Part shown: piece by piece, positions 6,229-11,458 of the stretch
How positions within the stretch are numbered: the stretch's first letter is position 1
How the letters are laid out: every line of letters begins with the position of its first letter
From: Nitrospira sp.
GTDB lineage: Bacteria; Nitrospirota; Thermodesulfovibrionia; Thermodesulfovibrionales; SM23-35
DNA: 11,458 bases
Direction: 5' to 3'
NCBI GenBank assembly: GCA_016873575.1
Contig: VGWY01000068.1
Span: forward strand, 1-11,458
Notes under the pieces: model-generated
What the model was told of the DNA's origin: nothing
Seen by the model: only the letters and a program-made list of their open reading frames with translations
Database searches by the model: none
Position numbers and translations under genes: made by a program

Positions 6229-7244
6229 TTCGTCTTTACCTTTACTGCTCCAAAAACCTTTGATCTCATACTTCTGTCAATAAGCGGAGTAAAACAGTTC
6301 ATCAGGAGGATAGCAAACATCACACCCTCAGGATACCCTCCCTTGAGCCTTATAAGCATTGTGAGTGCACCACAGCCGATGCCAAATAGTATCTGCCCCG
6401 TTTTTACCGATGGGCATGTCACATAATCTGTTGCCATAAAGAATGCACCCAGGATAAGGCCACCACTGAGTAAATGAAGGAGCGGATCCCCAGTAAAGAG
6501 GCCTGTACCCTTGCCACCAAAGATCCATGCAAGCACTGCTACTGTTCCTAAAAATGATGCTGGAATGTGCCAGGTTATATATCTTTTGTAAAGCAAGAAT
6601 GAGGCACCGATTAATAAGGCTATGATTGATGTCTCTCCAATAGAGCCTGACCGGTGACCAATCAGGAGCTGTGTATAAAGGTTGACCCTGTCGCCAAAAA
6701 CCTCGATCAATCTTCCAGTTCCTTCTTCCTTTAATATGCCAAGTGGTGTTGCTGTCGTTTTTGCATCGAATGCCAGAAATGCCGCTGTCGGCTCATTCCA
6801 TATTGTCATTGCCCTTGGCCACGACGCCATGAGAAATACTCTTCCAATAAGGGCAGGATTAAATATGTTATACCCGAGTCCTCCAAAAAGCTGTTTTGTT
6901 ATCACAATAGCGACAAAAGAGCCTATGATTGGTACATGGAGAGTAAACGGGTTCAATGACCAGAGGGATGCGGGAAGATTCAAGCCAAGCAGCAGCCCTG
7001 TCAGGAATGCACTTCCGTCACTGATGGTTATCTTTTTCTTCATAGCTTTTTGTACGAAATATTCAGAAAGTATCGAAGAGATAATACAGAGTGCAGTAAC
7101 AAACAGTGCCCGTGGTCCAAAAAAATAAATAGCCATGACAAAGGCAGGGAGGAGGGACAGGCTTACTGTCCACATAATATGGCTTACCGTCTCTTCACTC
7201 CTGATATGCGGACTGACAGATACAATGACAGTATTTTCTTTCAT
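6225..7244 (-). CDS. rnfD: Electron transport complex subunit RnfD, FMN-bearing membrane subunit
   Basis: A 339-residue integral membrane protein of the RnfD/NqrB family with eight or nine hydrophobic helices. Characteristic segments are SDGSAFLTGLLLGLNLP at 75-91 (the standard quinone/flavin-side loop of NqrB/RnfD) and QLFGGLGYNIFNPALIGR at 118-135. The covalent FMN site is DAKTTATPL at 160-168, predicting attachment at Thr166; the GA of the common motif is TA here, a variation also seen in other RnfD proteins. In the complex it passes electrons from the cytoplasmic side toward RnfG. The start codon is inside the last codon and stop of rnfC (4-nt overlap) with little Shine-Dalgarno, implying translational coupling. 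Identification is secure. Confidence 0.95.
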   Translation of the reverse strand: MKENTVIVSVSPHIRSEETVSHIMWTVSLSLLPAFVMAIYFFGPRALFVTALCIISSILSEYFVQKAMKKKITISDGSAFLTGLLLGLNLPASLWSLNPFTLHVPIIGSFVAIVITKQLFGGLGYNIFNPALIGRVFLMASWPRAMTIWNEPTAAFLAFDAKTTATPLGILKEEGTGRLIEVFGDRVNLYTQLLIGHRSGSIGETSIIALLIGASFLLYKRYITWHIPASFLGTVAVLAWIFGGKGTGLFTGDPLLHLLSGGLILGAFFMATDYVTCPSVKTGQILFGIGCGALTMLIRLKGGYPEGVMFAILLMNCFTPLIDRSMRSKVFGAVKVKTK

Positions 7245-8554
7245 GGCTTTGTCAAGGATTTAGCGAGTCTTATAAATTGCACTATTGGCCTTTTTGAAGG
7301 GCATACATAGGCACATGAACCGCACTCGAAACAGTCCCATAAGTTATATTCTTTAGAACCTTCGTAGAAGCCCTTTTCTGAATAGATGCTGAGCATTGAA
7401 GGCATAAGACCCATAGGGCATACATCAATACACCTTCCACACCTGATGCATGGACCGAACTCTTCTGTGTGGACTACCTTGTCTTCTGGCAGAACAAGGA
7501 TGCCAGAGGTGCCTTTTGTGACAGGCATGTCAAGGGAAGACAGGGCAAATCCCATCATAGGGCCTCCTGCTATTATCTTTCCTGTACTATCTTTCAAACC
7601 ACCGCATTCTTCAATAAGCTGTGAGATGGGTGTACCTATTTTTACCAGCAGATTCTTTGACTCTCTCACGCCCTCACCTGTTACAGTAACAACCCTTTCT
7701 ATCAGAGGCTTACCATATCGAACTGCCTCATATATCGCAAATGTGGTACTCACGTTCTGTACAACCACACCCACATCCATGGGAAGTCCTCTTGCCGGGA
7801 CCTCTCTCCCCGTAATTGCCTTGATGAGCATCTTTTCAGCCCCTTGAGGATATTTGACCTCTAAGGCATGAACCACGATTTCAACATCCTGAGTTTCACT
7901 TGCTGCTTTTCCCATCGCTCTTAACGCTTCTGGTTTGTTGTTCTCTATACCGACAAATCCTTTATTGATACCGAAGACCTTCATGAGGACCTTGAGGCCT
8001 TCGATGATCTCATGCGGTTTTTCAAGCATCAGTCTGTAGTCAACGGTTAAATATGGTTCACACTCAGCACCATTGATAATGACGGTATCGATAGGTTTTT
8101 CCTTTGGAGGTGAAAGTTTTACTATGGTTGGGAATGCTGCACCACCAAGGCCGACTATTCCAGCAGCCTTGATTTTCTCCTTTAGTTCATCTGAAGAAAG
8201 GTTCGCATAGTCCGGGTTATCCTTTAAGATAGCCCATTCCTCTTTCCCATCGTTTTCTATAACAATTGAGGGAACCATTCTCCCCATGACATTCGGGAAT
8301 TCTCCCATTGCAATTACCTTTCCTGATACAGATGAATGGACCGCTGCTGATACAAATCCTCCTGGTTCTCCGATCATTTCACCTTTTTTTATTTCCTGTC
8401 CGATCGTTACAACAGGTTTACAGGGTGCTCCTATATGCTGGCTTAATGGGATTGCAACTGTCCTGGGAGGCCTGGCTTCTCCTATTGGTTTGTCTTTTGT
8501 TAATTCTTTTCTGTCAGGCGGATGTATTCCACCCTTAAATGTTAAAAGACCCAA
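7241..8554 (-). CDS. rnfC: Electron transport complex subunit RnfC, NADH/FMN-binding
   Basis: RnfC is the peripheral cytoplasmic subunit that exchanges electrons with NAD(H). Counting from the upstream TTG at 8578 (445 residues), the FMN/NADH Rossmann-type motif GLGGAAFPTIVKL is at 143-155 and GAECEPYL at 170-177, followed by the SLBB-type region near 295-360. Two [4Fe-4S] motifs close the protein: CIRCGRCIDVCP at 377-388 and CFECGSCAYVCP at 416-427. I chose the TTG at 8552-8554 instead, giving 437 residues beginning MGLLTFKGGIHPP, because it has AAGGGG six bases upstream and matches the usual RnfC N-terminus; the TTG at 8576-8578 has no Shine-Dalgarno. It is the first gene of the rnf operon and follows a good promoter. 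Identification is secure; the start is probable. Confidence 0.94.
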   Translation of the reverse strand: MGLLTFKGGIHPPDRKELTKDKPIGEARPPRTVAIPLSQHIGAPCKPVVTIGQEIKKGEMIGEPGGFVSAAVHSSVSGKVIAMGEFPNVMGRMVPSIVIENDGKEEWAILKDNPDYANLSSDELKEKIKAAGIVGLGGAAFPTIVKLSPPKEKPIDTVIINGAECEPYLTVDYRLMLEKPHEIIEGLKVLMKVFGINKGFVGIENNKPEALRAMGKAASETQDVEIVVHALEVKYPQGAEKMLIKAITGREVPARGLPMDVGVVVQNVSTTFAIYEAVRYGKPLIERVVTVTGEGVRESKNLLVKIGTPISQLIEECGGLKDSTGKIIAGGPMMGFALSSLDMPVTKGTSGILVLPEDKVVHTEEFGPCIRCGRCIDVCPMGLMPSMLSIYSEKGFYEGSKEYNLWDCFECGSCAYVCPSKRPIVQFIRLAKSLTKP

Positions 8555-8606
8555 AAAATTCCCCTTTATAAAAGACAAAAAAGTAGATGCAGCTTTAAAA
8601 CTGTAA

Positions 8607-8636
8607 TTATTACCACACGATTTATCGTCAAGTCAA
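8607..8636 (-). promoter_or_regulatory. Promoter of the rnf operon (sigma70-type, extended -10)
   Basis: On the minus strand, TTGACT (8631-8636) is followed by an 18-base spacer and TAATAA (8607-8612), with TGG directly ahead of the -10 hexamer as in extended -10 promoters. The transcript would start near 8600 and give a leader of about 45 bases before the TTG at 8554. It is the best promoter match in the window and sits exactly where the rnfCDGEAB operon needs one. Confidence 0.6.
8617..8628. promoter_or_regulatory. Candidate operator in the rnf promoter spacer
   Basis: ACGAT-AA-ATCGT is a perfect inverted repeat with 5-base arms and a two-base centre, lying wholly between the -35 and -10 hexamers of the rnf promoter. 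A regulator binding here would block RNA polymerase. The palindrome is short and could arise by chance. Confidence 0.35.
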
Positions 8637-8700
8637 GATTTTATCAGATGTTTGTCAGATGTTGAAAAATAGAGTAGACAATCTAACACCCTGATATGTT

Positions 8701-8779
8701 TGTCATTGCGAGCACCAGAAGGGTGCGTGGCAATCTCTTTGCAAAAAGGCGAGATTGCTTCGTTTCACTCGCAATGACA
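8701..8779. repeat. Dispersed palindromic repeat overlapping the rfbD 3' end
   Basis: The outer arms TGTCATTGCGAG (8701-8712) and CTCGCAATGACA (8768-8779) are perfect 12-base inverted repeats. Inner arms GCAATCTC (8730-8737) and GAGATTGC (8751-8758) form a second stem. This nested pattern matches a repeat type common in intergenic DNA of several phyla. The right end lies inside the rfbD coding region and supplies its last four sense codons. No U-run follows, so a terminator role is not clear. Confidence 0.8.
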
Positions 8780-9658
8780 GTTTCTATCTCTATTTTTGGG
8801 CAGATGGTATAATGAACTTCCTAAGGCAACTTTCCAGTGAACAGGTTTGAATCCAAGAGTAAGCCGTGTTATTTCCATGTCGAGCACAGAATATTTTGGT
8901 CTTTTTGCCGGCCTTGGGAATTCATCTGTTGTGACAGGGATTACCTCTGTCTTGAGACCTGAAACCCTGACAATCTCCTTGGCAAAATCAAACCAGCTTA
9001 TGCCTCCATCTGTCTCATCAGTGAGATGGTAAATTCCATAAGCACCACTCTCAATAAGTTTCCGAATGCCTTCTGACAGTTGCATAGTTGATGTTGGGGC
9101 GCCTATCTGGTCATTGACAATCCTTATAACGGGCCTTTCTTTTGAAAGTCTGAGAATGGTCAGAACAAAATTATTTCCCCTTATACTGTAAAGCCAGCTT
9201 GTGCGTATGATATAGAATTTATCTAAAATCCATTGGATGTATTTTTCTCCTGCAAGTTTTGATTTGCCATAGACATTGATTGGATTCGTATTATCAAACG
9301 GGGTATAGGGGTTATCATTTTCACCGTCAAAGACATAGTCAGTGCTTATATGACAGAGTGGTATCTTTGCATCAGCGCAGGCTATGGCAAGGTTCTGAAC
9401 TCCGATACCATTGACAAGAAATGCCTGCTCCCTCTCTTCCTCAGCCTTATCTACCCTTGTATATGCAGCACAGTTAACAACTAAATCAGGGGTGGAATTC
9501 TTTAGAACAGTATATACAGAATCCCTGCTTGTGATATCAAGGTCTTCTTTGGCTAAAGGAATGACATCATGTCTTTCCTTCAGCACAGGTATTAAATCCT
9601 GTGCAAGCATACCATTCCCGCCGGTAACCAGTATCTTCACCCTGTTAGAAAGTCCCAT
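8765..9658 (-). CDS. rfbD: dTDP-4-dehydrorhamnose reductase RfbD/RmlD
   Basis: This enzyme reduces dTDP-4-dehydro-L-rhamnose with NAD(P)H, the last step of dTDP-L-rhamnose synthesis. It is a 297-residue short-chain dehydrogenase/reductase of the extended type: dinucleotide motif TGGNGMLAQDL at 12-22, CAAYTRVDKAE at 63-73 typical of RmlD, STDYVFDG at 105-112, and the catalytic YGKSK at 130-134 (Tyr130, Lys134). Length is normal. The ATG at 9658 is 15 bp after the rfbB stop with a poor Shine-Dalgarno; a GTG at codon 7 would be an alternative start. The C-terminal tail beyond about residue 284 is unlike the family, and its last four codons (CHCE) plus the stop lie in a dispersed repeat. Role in surface polysaccharide is inferred from the neighbours. 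Confidence 0.9.
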   Translation of the reverse strand: MGLSNRVKILVTGGNGMLAQDLIPVLKERHDVIPLAKEDLDITSRDSVYTVLKNSTPDLVVNCAAYTRVDKAEEEREQAFLVNGIGVQNLAIACADAKIPLCHISTDYVFDGENDNPYTPFDNTNPINVYGKSKLAGEKYIQWILDKFYIIRTSWLYSIRGNNFVLTILRLSKERPVIRIVNDQIGAPTSTMQLSEGIRKLIESGAYGIYHLTDETDGGISWFDFAKEIVRVSGLKTEVIPVTTDEFPRPAKRPKYSVLDMEITRLTLGFKPVHWKVALGSSLYHLPKNRDRNCHCE

Positions 9659-9673
9659 GCTTTCTAATGGGGG

Positions 9674-10672
9674 TCATCTTCCCCAGAAACCTTTACTCTC
9701 ACTTGATAGCCTCTCCTTTAATGGTTTCCACCACCACTCATTTTCTTGATACCACTGTATTGTCTTTTCAATGCCTCCCGTTATTCTCACCAAAGGCCTC
9801 CAGCCAAGTTCAGATGCTATCTTCGCATTATCGAGTGCATATCTGAAGTCATGACCTGGTCTGTCCTTTACGAACGTAATATAGCTTTCATCCTTCCCCA
9901 TTATGTTGAGTACCTCTCTTGCAAGGGCTATATTCTTTGTCTCTCCGTCTCCACCAACATTATAGATCTCGCCAGACTTCCCCTTATGCAGGATTGTGTC
10001 TATTGCCCTGCAGTTATCCTCGACATAGAGCCAGTCCCTGACATTTTCTCCTTTCCCATAAATTGGAATAGGCTTTCCCCACAGGATATTCGTAATCATG
10101 AGTGGAATAAACTTTTCAGGGAATTGATACGGTCCGTAATTATTGGATGGTCTTACAATGATAACCGGAAAGTCGTGAGTCTCATAGTAAGCACGAGCTA
10201 AAAGGTCAGCAGATGCCTTTGAGGCTGAATATGGTGAATTGGGTTTGAGAGGGCTTTCTTCAGTGAACTTACCACTCTCACTCAAAGTTCCATATACCTC
10301 GTCTGTTGATATATGAATGAACCTTTTTATTCCATACTCCTTTGCTATCCCATAAAGAAGGTGAGTCCCTAAAATATTTGTCTTGAGAAATGGCTGTGCA
10401 TCTACAATGGATCGGTCTACATGACTCTCTGCTGCAAAATGTACCACACCATCCATTCCTTCCATAAGCGATTTAACTGTAGTGGCATCTTCAATCCTTC
10501 CATGCACGAAACGATACCTCGGACTTTTTTCTATATCACGCAAGTTTTCAGGATTGCCTGCGTATGTGAGGGCATCAAGGTTTATAATCTCGTAATCAGG
10601 GTATTCTTTGAGAATATATCTGATGAAGTTAGAGCCTATGAATCCACAGCCGCCTGTTACAAGGAGTTTCAT
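9674..10672 (-). CDS. rfbB: dTDP-glucose 4,6-dehydratase RfbB/RmlB
   Basis: It converts dTDP-D-glucose to dTDP-4-dehydro-6-deoxy-D-glucose, the shared precursor of rhamnose and other 6-deoxysugars. The 332-residue length is typical. Motifs in order are TGGCGFIGSNF at 6-16 (NAD+ binding), HFAAESHVDRSI at 78-89, STDEVYG at 122-128 with the catalytic Asp124-Glu125 pair, and YSASK at 148-152 (Tyr148, Lys152); RPSNNYGPYQFPEKFIP follows at 174-190. Its ATG directly abuts the TAG of the preceding cupin gene, with AGGA about nine bases upstream inside that gene, so the two are translationally coupled. Identification is secure. Confidence 0.95.
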   Translation of the reverse strand: MKLLVTGGCGFIGSNFIRYILKEYPDYEIINLDALTYAGNPENLRDIEKSPRYRFVHGRIEDATTVKSLMEGMDGVVHFAAESHVDRSIVDAQPFLKTNILGTHLLYGIAKEYGIKRFIHISTDEVYGTLSESGKFTEESPLKPNSPYSASKASADLLARAYYETHDFPVIIVRPSNNYGPYQFPEKFIPLMITNILWGKPIPIYGKGENVRDWLYVEDNCRAIDTILHKGKSGEIYNVGGDGETKNIALAREVLNIMGKDESYITFVKDRPGHDFRYALDNAKIASELGWRPLVRITGGIEKTIQWYQENEWWWKPLKERLSSESKGFWGR

Positions 10673-11134
10673 CTATTCAATCCTGAATGGACTTTCTAAG
10701 TTATTCTCATACCTTACTTCGTCTACCATATCCTTTCTGCCCCAGCCTCCATATAACCTGTCAGGGAAATTCAGTACCATCCCGTCACTTTCACCAACAT
10801 TCTGATAAGCATGGACAACACCAGGAGGCACAACTACAATAAGGTTCTCTCCTGTATGAATGATTTTTTTGTTCTGATATGTGATAGAGTCCTTTCGATT
10901 ATCCCAAAGATAAAGCTTGAAATTTCCCATGAAGCAGAAATAATCTGTCTGTTCTCTATGTTCATGTGGCCCTCTGACAACCTGCGGATGCGTTATTGAA
11001 AGATAGCCCATCTGTGGCTCAAAACCTCCTGACAGTTCATCTTTCCTGAAAAGCTCAGAAAGCCAGCCACGATTATCAACGTGTGGCATCACATTCTTAA
11101 TAACAACACCCTCTATCTCACCGTTTATGAACAT
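10673..11134 (-). CDS. RmlC-like cupin, probable dTDP-sugar epimerase or ketoisomerase
   Basis: A 153-residue cupin-fold protein of the dTDP-4-dehydrorhamnose 3,5-epimerase superfamily, shorter than the standard RmlC (about 180). Recognisable parts are DNRGWLSELFR at 20-30, VVRGPHEHREQTDYF at 52-66 and VVPPGVVHAYQNV at 101-113. The RmlC catalytic His corresponds to His57, but the usual HYQ or HFQ is HEH here, and the lysine and tyrosine that help catalysis in RmlC (Lys72, Tyr132 of the Salmonella enzyme) appear to be Asp64/Thr63 and Leu121. The HxH pattern recalls dTDP-4-keto-6-deoxyglucose 3,4-ketoisomerases (FdtA type). It lies between a small ORF (1 bp gap) and rfbB (abutting), so it acts on a dTDP-sugar. 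Start ATG has GGAG five bases ahead. The family is likely; the exact reaction is open. Confidence 0.75.
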   Translation of the reverse strand: MFINGEIEGVVIKNVMPHVDNRGWLSELFRKDELSGGFEPQMGYLSITHPQVVRGPHEHREQTDYFCFMGNFKLYLWDNRKDSITYQNKKIIHTGENLIVVVPPGVVHAYQNVGESDGMVLNFPDRLYGGWGRKDMVDEVRYENNLESPFRIE

Positions 11135-11135
11135 A

Positions 11136-11339
11136 TCACTCCATATGACTATCTGAAAGTGCTGACTGTTTTGGAGATGTATTTTCTTTTAGAAGTCTCT
11201 CCTTGCGCCTTTTGAATAACTCATCTGTGGGGTTTCCGTTAAGGAGTGAATTCATAAAAAAACATACCATAAATGGAAGTTTTTGTAAATAATTGTAGAT
11301 AAAAATATAAGGTTCTTTCGTAAAAAAGTTGAAAAGCAT
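11136..11339 (-). CDS. Small ORF heading the rfb cluster, unknown function
   Basis: A 67-codon frame starting at ATG 11337-11339 with AGGG five bases upstream; its stop is one base before the cupin start, and its final codons carry the GGAG used by that gene. The product has a hydrophobic, aromatic middle (PYIFIYNYLQKLPFMVCFF) and a basic-then-polar tail (ELFKRRKERLL and onward), so it could be membrane-associated. I do not recognise a family. It might be the last part of a larger glycosyltransferase-like or membrane protein cut off upstream, or a true small gene. In frame upstream only a TTG (11379-11381) precedes a stop, and that lies in the likely promoter. The tight packing supports translation. 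Confidence 0.45.
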   Translation of the reverse strand: MLFNFFTKEPYIFIYNYLQKLPFMVCFFMNSLLNGNPTDELFKRRKERLLKENTSPKQSALSDSHME

Positions 11340-11366
11340 TCTAACCCTACAACGACATTTAAAAGA

Positions 11367-11372
11367 ATTATA
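11367..11372 (-). promoter_or_regulatory. Candidate -10 box for the rfb cluster
   Basis: A consensus TATAAT on the minus strand lies 27 bases upstream of the ATG at 11339, giving a leader of about 20 bases. The -35 region at normal spacing (AGATTA) is poor; TTGCAG is present but about 21 bases away. It lies back-to-back with the start region of the plus-strand gene at 11431. Confidence 0.35.
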
Positions 11373-11374
11373 AA

Positions 11375-11408
11375 TTGACAATTAGAGCATAATCTGCAAG
11401 AATATAAA
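11375..11408 (+). promoter_or_regulatory. Weak candidate promoter for the gene at 11431
   Basis: A consensus -35 TTGACA is at 11375-11380 on the plus strand. The only -10-like box is TATAAA at 11403-11408, 22 bases further on, longer than the ideal 17. A poorer AGAATA lies at 18 bases. Either would give a very short leader. Confidence 0.25.
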
Positions 11409-11434
11409 GAAACTTCAAAGGAGGCAGATTATGC
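11387..11434 (+). repeat. Inverted repeat enclosing the ribosome binding site and start codon of the gene at 11431
   Basis: GCATAATCTGC (11387-11397) and GCAGATTATGC (11424-11434) are perfect 11-base complements separated by 26 bases. The start codon ATG (11431-11433) lies in the right arm and the Shine-Dalgarno AGGAGG (11419-11424) at the base of the loop, so in RNA the stem would hide the start codon. Confidence 0.7.
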
Positions 11435-11458
11435 TACCGAGTTGCCGGATTGAAGGAG
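11431..11458 (+). CDS. Start of a probable IS200-like / REP-associated tyrosine transposase
   Basis: The only plus-strand gene, cut by the right edge after nine codons (MLPSCRIEG). The ATG has AGGAGG six bases upstream, a strong ribosome binding site, so this is a real start. Many REP-associated tyrosine transposases (RAYT, IS200-like Y1 family) begin M-x-x-x-x-R-I-E followed by a glycine- or proline-containing turn and YHV; here R6, I7 and E8 fall at the same positions. With nine residues this is a pattern match only. RAYT proteins mobilise palindromic repeats, and the inverted repeat at the start codon plus the many palindromic repeats nearby fit that idea but do not prove it. Confidence 0.4.

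Noticed and set aside
7386..7847. 153-codon plus-strand frame
   Set aside because: It is antisense to the ferredoxin-rich end of rnfC and has no recognisable product.
8701..8779. Nested stem-loop as intrinsic terminator for rfbD
   Set aside because: No U-run follows either stem on the minus strand, and the element has the form of a dispersed repeat. Some RNA-level effect is still possible.
11136..11381. 81-codon version of the small ORF starting at TTG 11379-11381
   Set aside because: The longer start has no Shine-Dalgarno and overlaps the TATAAT box, whereas the ATG at 11337-11339 has AGGG at good spacing.

Overview
The window comes from a bacterial chromosome of moderate GC content. It looks like an uncultured Nitrospirota or a deltaproteobacterial-type anaerobe. 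That guess rests on the clostridial/Thermotoga-type rnfCDGEAB gene order, the multi-ferredoxin RnfB, and the kind of short dispersed palindromic repeats that fill the intergenic gaps. No marker gene here fixes the phylum. All complete genes lie on the minus strand, so the layout is easiest to read from right to left.

Right end (about 11458 to 8765): a plus-strand gene begins at 11431. Only nine residues are visible, but its start resembles IS200-like/REP-associated tyrosine transposases, and the start codon sits in an 11-bp inverted repeat. Diverging from it on the minus strand is a tight cluster: a 67-codon unknown ORF, an RmlC-like cupin sugar epimerase/isomerase, rfbB (dTDP-glucose 4,6-dehydratase) and rfbD (dTDP-4-dehydrorhamnose reductase). 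Together they suggest synthesis of dTDP-L-rhamnose or a related deoxysugar for surface polysaccharide. The thymidylyltransferase (rfbA) is not in the window.

Centre (about 8640 to 3102): a good sigma70-type promoter with a small palindrome in its spacer precedes a complete six-gene Rnf operon, rnfC-rnfD-rnfG-rnfE-rnfA-rnfB. C/D, D/G and G/E overlap by 4 nt. A gap of about 165 bp carrying two copies of a C-rich repeat and a heptamer array separates rnfA from rnfB. Rnf is a membrane ferredoxin:NAD+ oxidoreductase coupled to ion translocation. Sequence oddities are a missing cysteine ligand in RnfE, a changed residue in the RnfG flavinylation motif, and a long RnfB with six ferredoxin-type motifs and an extra N-terminal hydrophobic segment.

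Left end (3101 to 1): after a palindromic repeat comes an exported beta-carbonic anhydrase with a palindromic terminator, then a double-GAF sensor histidine kinase with its own likely promoter. Last is the start (TTG) of a universal-stress-protein-family gene that runs off the window.

No rRNA, tRNA or CRISPR array was seen. I found no clearly new multi-gene system. The observations most worth checking are the RnfE ligand loss, the RmlC-like protein with an HxH motif, the repeats that have become part of genes (rfbD C-terminus, rnfB ribosome binding site), and the stem-loop at the transposase start.
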